Counted from the stretch's first letter, positions 9,123 to 17,753 are shown. The stretch: 64,000 bases of DNA from Desulfoferrobacter suflitae (GCF_022603395.1 NZ_JAIBKA010000014.1:1-64000), one strand, 5' to 3'. Numbers and translations are program-made. The notes: generated by a model from the sequence alone, not told the origin.

Positions 9123-9435
9123 ATGGCTGGAACGAGAATTCCTCTGGTCGGGCGTTGGCTCGTGCGTGCTCGATGGTCATGCTCACCAGGTTTCCCTGCC
9201 CGTCGAGATCTATGGGTCTGTCGAAAAAAGCATTGTGAAAGGTTTCGCCATCTTCCAGCAATATGACCCGAAGGAATTTGGTTTCTTCTTTGATCCACCC
9301 CCACTTCCGAATTCTCCCGTCGGATTGAATCTCGGTCTTCCGTGGGGACTGGATCACACGCGCTATCCACTCCTTTTGTATTGGAGCCCGGTCTGGCCTC
9401 TTCCGCATGTATTTGAAGTACGCGGTCGTTTTCAC
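9109..9435 (-). CDS. Fused remnant: small toxin-like protein joined to DUF2283 C-terminus
   Basis: The 108-residue product reads as two pieces. Residues 1 to about 74 (RKRPDRAPIQKEWIARVI ... RVILLEDGETFHNAFFDR) resemble a family of about 80-residue proteins that usually sit next to a DUF2283 gene. From DLDGQGNLVSMTIEHA to the end matches the C-terminal half of a DUF2283 protein, whose N-terminal half (the usual MKIRYF... start) is missing. A deletion that joined two neighbouring genes in frame is the simplest reading. Start is GTG at 9435; an ATG lies nine codons on. The last codons run into the REP copy at 9091-9122. Family matching is from memory, so the pairing should be treated as inference. 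Confidence 0.55.
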   Translation of the reverse strand: MKTTAYFKYMRKRPDRAPIQKEWIARVIQSPRKTEIQSDGRIRKWGWIKEETKFLRVILLEDGETFHNAFFDRPIDLDGQGNLVSMTIEHARANARPEEFSFQPCRLG

Positions 9436-9570
9436 CTTGGATTCCCGACATGCAGAGCTGGGGTAAAGCGAGCGTCACAGATGAGCCATTCCTTTGACGA
9501 ACGTCCGGTTGCAGCGGCTGCAAACCGTTGACGGGTTCTTTCCAACGAAGAGGAGCCGAGAGCGATCCCC

Positions 9571-10050
9571 TTAGGCCGAGTGTTTGGCTCGACGATCCTT
9601 CTTGTTGTTGGAACGGCCAATCTTCCCGGGGCCTTTCAGTTTGCCGTTCCAATATTCCACGTATGCCACATATCCTTTTTCGTCGATCAAGAATCTCATC
9701 TGCCGGTGAGCACTCAGCTTGTACGCTCGGATGCTATTTATCCCCATCCTGCGAGCCTTTTCCACTCTGTGGTGGCCATCGATCAGATTGTATCGTCCAG
9801 GGCATATCTCTGCCAATATTACCGGTCTTGAAATGTCGACTGATTCCACATGAGACTCGTTTATGGATGAAAAAGCTTGGGAGAAATCGCTCACACTTAC
9901 TTCTTCAACAGCAAAGCTCTCAGGGTTCCTTTGAATGTACTCGATCATTTTTGTGATGTTAAATACGAAAATGCCGTTTGGATACAGCTGATCTCCGGCA
10001 TCAACACGGCATGGGGTGAAATCATCATCTATTTTCAATGGCTTTTTCAA
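9571..10050 (-). CDS. ParB/Srx-like N-terminal domain protein
   Basis: The 159-residue protein has the ParB-type nucleotide-binding signature: VILAEICPGRYNLIDGHHRVEKARRMG (residues about 77-103), in which IDGHHR corresponds to the conserved (D/E)GxxR box. It lacks the helix-turn-helix of chromosome-partition ParB, so it belongs to the short stand-alone group. These proteins may bind CTP or ATP, or act as nucleases; the actual role is unknown. The C-terminus is very basic and lysine/arginine-rich. It lies 24 bases after an 89-codon frame on the same strand, in a region full of mobile-element remains, which suggests an acquired gene. Confidence 0.75.
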   Translation of the reverse strand: MKKPLKIDDDFTPCRVDAGDQLYPNGIFVFNITKMIEYIQRNPESFAVEEVSVSDFSQAFSSINESHVESVDISRPVILAEICPGRYNLIDGHHRVEKARRMGINSIRAYKLSAHRQMRFLIDEKGYVAYVEYWNGKLKGPGKIGRSNNKKDRRAKHSA

Positions 10051-10074
10051 AACGTGTTCCTCTACCTGATTCTT

Positions 10075-10344
10075 TCAGCATCGAAGCCCGGCCAGTCGCT
10101 CCGCAACGGCCGCCATACGGTCGTGCCTGCCAACCTCGAAGCCATACTCGCGGGTCAACCGCGCGTAGTCGGTATCCTCGAGGGGAAAATCCGAGGAGCG
10201 GCTCCCGTCAGTGACAAGGGCTTCCGGAAAGCCGATGTCATGCAAGATCCGCTCGACCTGCTGCCGATGATTAATGATCTTGTCCTGCGGTGCGATTTCC
10301 ACTCGTCCTTCGCCAACAGCACGACGGATACTCACTGCGGTCAC
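10075..10344 (-). CDS. Small hypothetical protein upstream of the ParB-domain gene
   Basis: I do not recognise a named family. The 89-residue frame starts at a GTG and its centre reads like a real protein (NHRQQVERILHDIGFPEALVTDGS then SDFPLEDTDYARL), ending in a charged helix. It is 24 bases upstream of and collinear with the ParB-domain gene, so the two could be co-expressed. The first 15 residues are less convincing, and the true N-terminus may have been lost to rearrangement. No ribosome-binding site is evident. Confidence 0.4.
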   Translation of the reverse strand: MTAVSIRRAVGEGRVEIAPQDKIINHRQQVERILHDIGFPEALVTDGSRSSDFPLEDTDYARLTREYGFEVGRHDRMAAVAERLAGLRC

Positions 10345-10449
10345 TCATCTAGGGTTTCCCCTCATGAAAGCGGTTTCCTTCTGTCAATATGGTCAAGGCA
10401 TGCGCAAGCGTCTGGCCTTCTGCGTCAAGATGGTTATCCGCCATACCTG

Positions 10450-10583
10450 GACATGGCTGTAAACCATAGCGGTCCTGCCGTCTTGGTGGCCCAAGAGCTC
10501 TTGAACAGTGCGGATGTCGTAACCGAACTCCAGGCGGTGCGTTGTAAACGAATGGCAGCGTGTGTGGGCCTATGGGCTTGGGT
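10450..10583 (-). pseudogene. Tyrosine recombinase C-terminal remnant
   Basis: On the minus strand the segment reads KPIGPHTL, then [35 protein letters not shown]. This is the end of the catalytic domain of an IntI/XerC-type integrase, with LLGH and the nucleophile tyrosine in MVYSHV (codon at 10461-10459). At the place of the catalytic arginine (normally TLRHSF) two bases are missing, which breaks the frame. Nothing of the rest of the integrase is present. The fragment directly abuts the IS200 transposase remnant. Confidence 0.8.
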
Positions 10584-10584
10584 T

Positions 10585-10793
10585 GGAGGGTTCATCACCA
10601 GCAGATGCACGTGGTCGGGCTCTACATTGAGCTCAATCACTTCACTGCCCAACCGGCCGAAAAACACTTGAATGCACTCGTAGACCTCGCGCACCACTGG
10701 ACCAGTGAACACTCGCAAACGATACTTTGGAACCTACACGATCCGGTATTGACAATGCCAGACAATATGCGATGTTTTCCTAAACCTGCTCAC
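10585..10793 (-). pseudogene. IS200-type transposase TnpA remnant
   Basis: Reading from GTG at 10793, the frame gives SRFRKTSHIVWHCQYRIV, a TAG stop at 10736-10734 where IS200 proteins have tryptophan (IVWVPKYR), then VPKYRLRVFTGPVVREVYE and the metal-binding DHVHLLVM. After VMNPP the similarity stops and integrase sequence begins. So this is an N-terminal half with one nonsense mutation, lacking the tyrosine-bearing C-terminus. A GC-rich hairpin typical of IS200/IS605 ends lies at 10881-10899, upstream of its start. Confidence 0.82.
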
Positions 10794-10880
10794 CCGCTAC
10801 TCCTTCATTTTGAATTGTGGGGACAATCCAAATGGAGGTGTAGCAGCAGGTTTATTTCAGGCCAAGCCAAACAACTCTGA

Positions 10881-10899
10881 CCCCGCCCACAGGACGGGG
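10881..10899 (-). mobile_element. IS200/IS605-type terminal hairpin (left end)
   Basis: CCCCGCCC and GGACGGGG pair around a three-base loop with one mismatch (CCCCG/CGGGG plus CC/GG). Its place about 90 bases upstream of the tnpA remnant start is where the left-end hairpin of an IS200/IS605 element is expected, so it marks the former element boundary. Confidence 0.6.
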
Positions 10900-10983
10900 A
10901 TTTTCAAATTCAATTAAAGAACTCGAAAAGAAGCTTTATCTCAACTACAATACCGCCGTCATGATCTATCTGCAGAGTCTGTA
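10900..10983 (+). pseudogene. Possible 3' remnant of an interrupted gene
   Basis: Just beyond the IS hairpin an open frame reads SIKELEKKLYLNYNTAVMIY then LQSL and a TAA stop (at about 10982). It has no start of its own and looks like the tail of a protein cut off by the insertion. I do not recognise the family. The cysteine desulfurase gene starts 29 bases later, so it may be the end of a former upstream partner of that gene. Confidence 0.25.
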
Positions 10984-11011
10984 ATCAACCTGCCACCGAA
11001 CGGAGAGAATC

Positions 11012-12148
11012 ATGAAGCCGATCTACTTGGACTACAATGCGACCACCCCCATCGATCCGCGGGTCGCAGAGGCGATGCTGCCTTTTATTCATGAACATTT
11101 CGGCAATCCCTCCAGTGCCCATGTCTATGGGGTCACCGCCAGGAAGGCGGTCGAGAAAGCCCGCGGGCAAATCGCGGCCATGCTGCATGCGGAAAGCGAA
11201 CAGATCATTTTCACCAGCGGCGGCTCGGAATCCAACAATTACGCCATAAAAGGAGCGGCCTGGGCGCGTCGACACAGGGGAAATCATATCATCACTTCGG
11301 CCGTAGAACATCCCGCCGTACTGGAAGTCTGCCGCTATCTGGAAGGAAGAGGATTTGTCGTCACTTATCTGCCGGTGGATGGACATGGGCTTGTCGATCC
11401 ACAGCAGGTCGAGCAGGCGGTGACCGAGCAAACCATCTTGATCACCATCATGCATGCCAACAACGAGGTGGGAACCATCGAGCCCATTGAAGAGATCGCC
11501 GGAATTGCCCGCCGTCATGGGATCCTCATGCATACCGACGCGGCCCAAGCGATCGGCAAAATCCCTGTACGGGTGGATGACCTGGGGGTGGATCTGCTCT
11601 CCATCGCAGGTCATAAGTTGTATGCACCCAAAGGGGTCGGAGTGCTTTACGTGCGCACGGGCGTCGACCTGGAAAAGCTGATTCATGGAGCGAATCATGA
11701 AATGAACCGGCGCGCGGGAACGGAAAACGTAATCGAAATAGTCGGCCTCGGGGAAGCGTGCGCGATGATTCATGAACATCTCGACACCTACCGGGGACAC
11801 ATGCGGACAATGCGTGACCGCTTGGAACTAGGTCTGCTGGAAGCCTTTCCCCGACTGCGCATCAATGGGCACCCGACCAAGCGATTGCCCAACACCGCCA
11901 ATGTGAGTTTCAGGGGAGTGCAAGCCAATAGGTTGCTTTCCCAATTGGAGAGTGTGGCTGCTTCAGCGGGAGCCGCCTGCCACAGTGACCATGTAGCACT
12001 ATCCAGTGTATTGGAAGCCATGCGTGTGCCGCTGGAATATGCCATGGGAACCGTTCGGTTCTCGGTAGGCCGCTTCACCACGACGCAGGAAATAGACGGA
12101 GCCATACAGGAGATTGTCCGAGGAGTGACGCCGCTCTCGCCCCAATAA
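11012..12148 (+). CDS. Cysteine desulfurase (NifS/IscS family)
   Basis: The 378-residue protein begins MKPIYLDYNATTPIDPRV, the usual start of class V aminotransferase-type desulfurases. FTSGGSESNNYAI binds PLP phosphate, Lys202 in SIAGHKLYAPKG forms the PLP aldimine, and Cys323 in SAGAACHSD is the persulfide-bearing residue. It moves sulfur from cysteine onto acceptors for Fe-S clusters, thiolated tRNA or molybdenum cofactor. No iscU-, nifU- or sufE-like gene is next to it. The formate dehydrogenase genes 1.7 kb downstream need Fe-S clusters, molybdopterin sulfur and selenium, so a supply role is attractive but unproved. GGAGAGA precedes the ATG. Confidence 0.93.
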   Translation: MKPIYLDYNATTPIDPRVAEAMLPFIHEHFGNPSSAHVYGVTARKAVEKARGQIAAMLHAESEQIIFTSGGSESNNYAIKGAAWARRHRGNHIITSAVEHPAVLEVCRYLEGRGFVVTYLPVDGHGLVDPQQVEQAVTEQTILITIMHANNEVGTIEPIEEIAGIARRHGILMHTDAAQAIGKIPVRVDDLGVDLLSIAGHKLYAPKGVGVLYVRTGVDLEKLIHGANHEMNRRAGTENVIEIVGLGEACAMIHEHLDTYRGHMRTMRDRLELGLLEAFPRLRINGHPTKRLPNTANVSFRGVQANRLLSQLESVAASAGAACHSDHVALSSVLEAMRVPLEYAMGTVRFSVGRFTTTQEIDGAIQEIVRGVTPLSPQ

Positions 12149-12227
12149 ATGACTGTGTGTGCCTGCGCGCCTCTTTTCAAGTGATTATCATGGTGCCTGA
12201 CAATCCACTGAGAAAGGAGCAACCGCC

Positions 12228-13292
12228 ATGCATGCTCTGACCAGCGCACAGGTGCTCAAATGTCTGCTCCTGCTATTCACATTTGCCTGGATCATGTTGC
12301 TCGGGTGCACGGCACAGGTTTCAACATCGCGCAAGCCCCATCACACCGGTGACGGATTCACGAACGTGCACCTCACCGAGCAATCGCGCTTCGTGGATTT
12401 TTTGCGGTGGCGCTGGGATCGTCTCTGGAAGCAGATTCCGCCGCCCGAAAGCTATCATTTTCCGCCGGCGCAGAACAATCCACACTTTTTGCGCTCAAAC
12501 CGTCAACAAACAACTCTCACATGGATCGGCCATGCCACCTTGCTCTTGCAGTTGGGAGGGCGAAACATCCTGACCGATCCGCACTTTTCAAAGAGGGCTT
12601 CGCCCGTTCAGTGGGCCGGCCCGAAACGCGTAGTCGAACCGGGGCTCACTCTCGCCCAGTTGCCTCCCATAGACATCGTCATCATTTCTCATGACCATTA
12701 CGACGCCCTCGACAAAAACAGTGTCAAAAAGCTCTACCAACGCGATTCCGGCGATAAAATCACTTTTTTCGTGCCGTTGGGACTCAAGCAGTGGTTCCAA
12801 CGCTGCGGGATTGATCGGGTCGTTGAATTGGATTGGTGGCAGCAGCATCGCGACGGCAACCTGGAAATCACCGCCGTACCTGTCCAGCATTGGAGTAAGA
12901 GGAACGTGTTGGCACGTAACAAGAGCTTGTGGGCAGGTTGGGTGATATGTTCGGACGACTACCGCTTTTTCTTCGCAGGGGATTCGGGATACACCCCGCA
13001 TTTCAAAGAAATCGGCCAAAAGCTTGGCCCTTTTGACTTGGCGGCAATCCCCATTGGAGCGTATGAGCCGAGGTGGTTCATGAAGCACCATCACATGAAC
13101 CCGCAAGAGGCGGTCATGGTGCATCAGGACATCGCATCCAGGAAATCCGTAGCTATCCATTGGGGCACTTTCATCCTGACGGACGAACCCCTGGACGAAC
13201 CCCCGGTAAAGCTCCGCCAGGCCATGGACAAGGCCGGCCTTGCGCCCGGGGAGTTTCAGCTTTTACAGCATGGTGAAACAATCATTGACTGA
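12228..13292 (+). CDS. Metallo-beta-lactamase-fold lipoprotein (NAPE-PLD/UlaG-like)
   Basis: GAAAGGAG lies before the ATG. Residues 1-27 form a lipoprotein signal with lipobox MLLGC, so the mature protein should be anchored to a membrane. The rest is a metallo-beta-lactamase fold of the NAPE-hydrolysing phospholipase D/UlaG branch: WIGHATLLLQLGGRNILTDP, the metal motif SHDHYDALD, FFAGDSGYTPHF and a late AIHWGTF. Such enzymes hydrolyse phosphodiesters or lactones using two metal ions. In this place the substrate would be outside the cytoplasm, perhaps a lipid, but nothing nearby identifies it. Fold confidence is high, substrate confidence low. Confidence 0.85.
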   Translation: MHALTSAQVLKCLLLLFTFAWIMLLGCTAQVSTSRKPHHTGDGFTNVHLTEQSRFVDFLRWRWDRLWKQIPPPESYHFPPAQNNPHFLRSNRQQTTLTWIGHATLLLQLGGRNILTDPHFSKRASPVQWAGPKRVVEPGLTLAQLPPIDIVIISHDHYDALDKNSVKKLYQRDSGDKITFFVPLGLKQWFQRCGIDRVVELDWWQQHRDGNLEITAVPVQHWSKRNVLARNKSLWAGWVICSDDYRFFFAGDSGYTPHFKEIGQKLGPFDLAAIPIGAYEPRWFMKHHHMNPQEAVMVHQDIASRKSVAIHWGTFILTDEPLDEPPVKLRQAMDKAGLAPGEFQLLQHGETIID

Positions 13293-13845
13293 CACCGCCC
13301 CCTCACCCATTTCGTCCCACCGAGGGGCCTTGCCCATACCCATTGGTCTGCCGGCGGAGATCGCCAGGAAAGACACGACCGTCCCGTGCAAAGATCCAAG
13401 TGCGTGGATGCATGATCACCTCGCACAAAAGCGAACGTGTGAAATCCTTCGGGTGCCAACGAGGATCGATCCAGGGAGAAACAATTTTCAGATGAAGCTT
13501 CTTTTGTGTCGTTTGTTGACAAAGGACGATGCCATAGAGTAGATTGCATATGGCACCGCAGTGGGCAGTTCTGCAAAATTGAGTGTGAGCTCTGGCACAT
13601 ACTCGTAACCATGTAAAGGTGCGTATAAGTAATGCCGATCCAGGATGTTACCGACCGAACAACCTGCTCGACCACCTCGCCATCGGACTCCGTACGTAGT
13701 TCCGTTGACTTCAAAAAACCCGCAAGATTTCTCACTTAAGGAGGTGATAGCCGCCGCAAAGACAGACTGACAAGGCCTAAAGAGAGCGCAGGTCTCTTGC
13801 TGCAGACAGGCGCGAACCCAATTAGTGGACAAGGAGGGAAATCAT
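13293..13845. other. Non-coding leader region upstream of formate dehydrogenase
   Basis: No convincing gene. Frames on both strands here have poor codon character and no ribosome-binding sites. Two small signals stand out: an 11-base perfect match to an extended ribosome-binding site (AAGGAGGTGAT, 13738-13748) not followed by any long frame, and a six-base-pair hairpin AAGAGA/TCTCTT at 13780-13798. They may belong to a regulated leader of the formate dehydrogenase transcript. I could not fit the region to a molybdenum-cofactor riboswitch. Confidence 0.35.
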
Positions 13846-16800
13846 ATGAAGTTGACACGAAGGGATTTCCTTAAGATCTCCGGTGCGGCAACCGCTGGGC
13901 TGGCCTTGAGCGGGATGGGGTTTGACCTCAGACCCGTGCACGCCTTCAGCATGGAATTGCGCACCAAAGACGCTAAGGAATCACCTACAATTTGTTGTTA
14001 CTGTGCCGTCGGGTGTGGAATTATCTGCCATACCAGCACACAGACCGGACAAGTGGTCTACACCGAAGGGGACGCCGACCATCCCATCAACGGTGGATCG
14101 CTGTGCGCCAAAGGCGCCGCGGCATATCAGATTGCCCAGAATGACCGGCGGATAACCAAGGTACTGTACCGGGCTCCCAACGCCTCCGAGTGGGAAGAGA
14201 AGAGTTGGGACTGGACCCTCAAAGAAATTGCCAAGCGCGTCAAAAAGAGCCGCGATGCGAGCTTTACGGCCAAGAATGAGAAGGGGCTTGTGGTCAATCG
14301 TTGCGACGGCATTGTTTCGGTTGGCAGCGCGGCGCTGGATAATGAAGAATGCTGGACTTACCAGGCCATGCTGCGTGCCCTGGGGCTGGTGTACATCGAA
14401 CATCAGGCCCGTATCTGACACAGCGCCACTGTTGCGGCTCTGGCAGAGTCGTTCGGACGTGGCGCAATGACCAATCACTGGATCGATATCGCCAACAGTG
14501 ATTGTATTTTGATCATGGGCAGCAATGCCGCGGAAAACCACCCTATATCGTTTCGCTGGGTGACCAAGGCGCAGCTGGCGGGAACCCCGGTAATCCATGT
14601 GGACCCCCGGTTCACCCGCACATCAGCTAAAGCCGACATCTATGCACCGATTCGATCCGGCACCGATATTGCCTTCCTGGGCGGAATGATCAAATACATT
14701 ATCGACAATAACAAGTATTTCAAAGAATATATTGCCAACTACACCAACGGCGCGTTCATCGTCGGGGACAAATTCAGTTTCAAAGATGGTCTGTTTTCTG
14801 GATACGACGCGGAAAAACGCAAATACGATCAATCCACCTGGGCTTTCAAGATGGAAGCAAACGGCATGCCTGCAGTGGACAAAACTCTGGAGGATCCGCG
14901 CTGTGTATTCCAGCTGTTGAAAACGCACTATGCAAGATACGACCTGGACACAGTCTCCAGCATTACCGGCACGCCCAAGGACGATTTGCTCAAAGTCTAT
15001 GAAACCTATGCGGCAACCGGCGTCCCAGACAAAGCCGGCACCATCATGTACGCCATGGGTTGGACCCAGCACACGGTTGGGGTGCAGAATATTCGCTGCA
15101 TGGCCATCATTCAGCTGCTCCTTGGCAACATGGGAGCCGCCGGCGGTGGTGTCAACGCGCTGCGCGGCGAATCAAACGTTCAGGGTTCGACCGACCATGG
15201 TTTGCTGTTCCACATTCTGCCCGGCTACCTGCCGACGCCCGCGGCGTCACTGCAGACCCTGGCCGAGTACAACAAGAAATATACCCCCACCAGCAACGAT
15301 CCTCTGAGCGCCAATTGGTGGCAGAATCGGCCCAAGTATGTTGCAAGCCTGCTGAAGTCAATGTATGGCGACGCCGCCACACCGGAAAACGAATTCTGCT
15401 ACAGCTGGCTGCCCAAGGTTGAAGACGGCAAGACCTATTCGTGGCTGGATCTGTTCGATTCCATGTACCAGAAGCAATTCTCAGGCTTCTTGTGCTGGGG
15501 CCAGAATCCCGCCTGCAGCGGCGCCAACGCGGACAAGAACCGTGACGCCATGGCAAATCTAGACTGGATGGTAGTCGTCAACTTGTTTGAAAACGAAACC
15601 GCATCATTCTGGAAGGGCCCCGGGGTAGATCCCAAGCAGATCAAAACTGAGGTCTTTTTCCTGCCCTGCGCGGCTTATATGGAAAAGGAAGGGTCGATCA
15701 CCAACAGCGGCCGCTGGGGTCAGTGGCGCTATAAGGCTCAGGAACCCCCTGGGGAGGCTCTTCCCGACGGCGACATCATCATTGAGCTGTTTAACGAAAT
15801 CCGGGCTCTCTATAAGGAGGATAAAGAGGCTACGTTCCCGGATCCTGTTCTCAATCTCAAGTGGGATTACATAAGCAACGGGAAATTCGACGCCCATTCG
15901 GTGGCTAAGGCAATCAACGGGTACTTCACCAAAGACGTCACCATTCAGGATAAACAGTACAAGAAGGGTGACCTGGTGCCCTCCTTTGCCCTGCTCCAGG
16001 ATGATGGCTCCACTTCGAGCGGAAACTGGCTCTACTGCCAGAGCTATACCGCAGATGGAAACAACATGGCTCGCCGCGAGAAGGACGACCCGACCGGTCT
16101 CGGCCTCTATTCCAAGTGGTCGTGGTGCTGGCCGGTCAACCGCAGGATCATTTATAACCGCGCTTCGGTGGATCTCAAGGGCAACCCCTGGAATCCCAAA
16201 AAGCCGGTCATTCAATGGGTGGTTGAAGACGGCAAGGGAAAATGGACGGGTGATGTGCCCGACGGCGGATGGCCGCCTCTGCAGAACGCGGATGGAACAG
16301 CCAATGACAAGAGCAAACTGCCCTTCATCATGAAGCCGGCCGGAGTTGCTTCCATATTTGGGAACGGGGCCAAGGACGGTCCTTTTCCGGAACATTATGA
16401 GCCATTGGAATGCCCGGTGGAAAAGAATCCTTTGAGTGCACAGCTGACCAACCCGGTGGCGGCGGTCTACGGCACCGCGAGAGACATCATCAAGACGTGC
16501 GATCCGCGTTTCCCCTTTGTGGGCACCACCTACCGGGTGACCGAACATTGGCAGACCGGAGTTTTGACTCGTTGGCTGCCATGGCTGCTGGAAGCGGAGC
16601 CTCAACTGTTTGTGGAAATGAGTGAACAGCTGGCCAGGATGAAAGGTATCAACAACGGCGACATGGCTATCGTCGAATCACCGCGCGGTAAACTCGAAGC
16701 CGTAGCCATCGTCACCAAACGCTTACAGCCATTCACCGTACTGGGCCAGGAAGTCCATCTGGTCGGCCTGCCGTGGCATTACGGCTGGACATGGCCGCCC

Positions 16801-16908
16801 GATGGGGGCGATAGTGCGAACCTGCTGACCCCGGCTGTGGGGGATCCCAATACCCGCATCCCGGAAACCAAGGCGTTTATGGTCAATGTAAGCAAGAAGG
16901 AGGTGTAA
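13846..16908 (+). CDS. fdnG: Formate dehydrogenase alpha subunit, selenocysteine-containing, periplasmic
   Basis: The gene is read through an in-frame TGA at 14416-14418, giving 1020 residues with Sec191. The context ...EHQARI-Sec-HSATVAALAESFGRGAMTNHW is the conserved formate dehydrogenase active site. Residues 1-30 carry a Tat signal (TRRDFLKIS then a hydrophobic stretch), so the folded enzyme goes to the periplasm. A 4Fe-4S site follows at CCYCAVGCGIICH plus LCAKG. The remainder is the bis-molybdopterin-guanine-dinucleotide domain, and length matches FdnG-type subunits. It oxidises formate or reduces CO2. AAGGAGG before ATG 13846 decides the start. It is followed four bases on by the beta subunit gene. 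Confidence 0.96.
14416..14449 (+). promoter_or_regulatory. UGA selenocysteine codon and bacterial SECIS hairpin
   Basis: Directly after the TGA codon, ACTGTTGC (14428-14435) pairs with GCAGAGT (14443-14449), with one bulged T and one G-G mismatch, around the loop GGCTCTG (14436-14442). The loop begins 17 bases after the TGA. Stem position, a bulged U and a GG-containing loop are what SelB needs in formate dehydrogenase messages. Confidence 0.8.
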
Positions 16909-16911
16909 GCC

Positions 16912-17646
16912 ATGGCAGGGAAAAGTTTCTTTATCGATACCACGCGTTGTACGGCCTGCCGCGGTTGCCAGATTGCTTGCAAGAACTGGAACCAGAACGG
17001 GGCCAGCATGACCAAGAACACGGGCAGTCATCAAAACCCCCCGGACCTTGACGCCCAGACCTATAAACTGGTGCGCTTCTCGGAAAGCGTGGACAAGAAC
17101 GGCAAACTGGCCTGGTATTTTTTTGCCGACCAGTGCCGCCATTGCATTGAACCCCCCTGTAAGGATGCCATAGAAGCTTATGTGGAGGGGGCCGTCATCC
17201 ATGATGAAAAAACCGGAGCCGTGGTCTATACCGACAAGACACGCGAAGCAAATTTCGATGAAGTCAAGGATTCGTGCCCCTATAACATTCCTCGACTGAG
17301 CGAAGATGGGCGCATCGTCAAATGCACCATGTGCTTTGATCGAGTGAGTGCCGGGCTGCTTCCGGCCTGTGTCAAGGTGTGCCCCACGGGCGCCATGAAT
17401 TTTGGCGACCGCGAGGAAATCATGGCTATGGCTAACAAGCGCCTGGAAGTGGTGAAAGCCAAGTTCCCCAACGCGCAGTTGCTGGATGCGGATGAAATTC
17501 GCACCATTTACCTGGTGGTCGACGATCCCAAAGCGTATCACGATTTTGCCATCGCCAGTGCGGCTTCGGGAATCGGTCGAAAGCTTGCCATGCGACGCAT
17601 GACCAAACCGGCGAGCCGCGCACTTCGTGCCATGTTGCCAGGATAG
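16912..17646 (+). CDS. Formate dehydrogenase beta (iron-sulfur) subunit
   Basis: This 244-residue ferredoxin-like protein carries four 4Fe-4S binding motifs: CTACRGCQIAC near the N-terminus, CRHCIEPPC, a CPYN site, CTMCFDRV and CVKVCPTG. It carries electrons from the molybdenum/selenium subunit. There is no C-terminal transmembrane helix and no gamma cytochrome b gene follows, so the enzyme is likely a soluble periplasmic heterodimer that passes electrons to cytochrome c3, as in Desulfovibrio and Syntrophobacter. It starts four bases after the alpha subunit and has AGGAGG upstream. Having no signal of its own, it would be exported with the alpha subunit by the Tat system. Confidence 0.94.
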   Translation: MAGKSFFIDTTRCTACRGCQIACKNWNQNGASMTKNTGSHQNPPDLDAQTYKLVRFSESVDKNGKLAWYFFADQCRHCIEPPCKDAIEAYVEGAVIHDEKTGAVVYTDKTREANFDEVKDSCPYNIPRLSEDGRIVKCTMCFDRVSAGLLPACVKVCPTGAMNFGDREEIMAMANKRLEVVKAKFPNAQLLDADEIRTIYLVVDDPKAYHDFAIASAASGIGRKLAMRRMTKPASRALRAMLPG

Positions 17647-17715
17647 GCCGGCAGCGGCAAGTTGGGATGGTGTGGTGTTATCACGCCGCTGACCCATTAG
17701 CATGTGCTTAAACCG

Positions 17716-17752
17716 AAAGGAGGGAAGCTGATCGATTCGGCTTCCCTCCTTT
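17716..17752 (+). terminator. Strong hairpin between formate dehydrogenase beta and fdhE
   Basis: AAAGGAGGGAAGC (17716-17728) pairs perfectly over 13 base pairs with GCTTCCCTCCTTT (17740-17752). Only three Ts follow, so it would be a weak intrinsic terminator or an mRNA-stabilising hairpin. The left arm contains a ribosome-binding-like AAGGAGG that is hidden in the stem. The fdhE reading frame starts within a few bases of the right arm. Confidence 0.7.
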
Positions 17753-17753
17753 A

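Noticed and set aside
8998-9531. A plus-strand frame covering the REP copy and the fused small gene
   Set aside because: It reads across a REP palindrome and is antisense to the DUF2283-type gene, which has better protein character.
9877-10671. A 264-codon plus-strand frame
   Set aside because: It is antisense to the ParB-domain gene and to the IS200/integrase remains, which are recognisable; this frame is not.
13738-13760. A fragment of the 16S rRNA 3' end in reverse orientation
   Set aside because: AAGGAGGTGAT followed by AGCCGC looks like it, but the sequence beyond does not continue into 16S rRNA, so the match is just the extended ribosome-binding consensus.
13293-13845. A molybdenum-cofactor riboswitch in the formate dehydrogenase leader
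   Set aside because: I could not place the conserved stems and loops of that motif; only a small hairpin and a strong ribosome-binding sequence are present.
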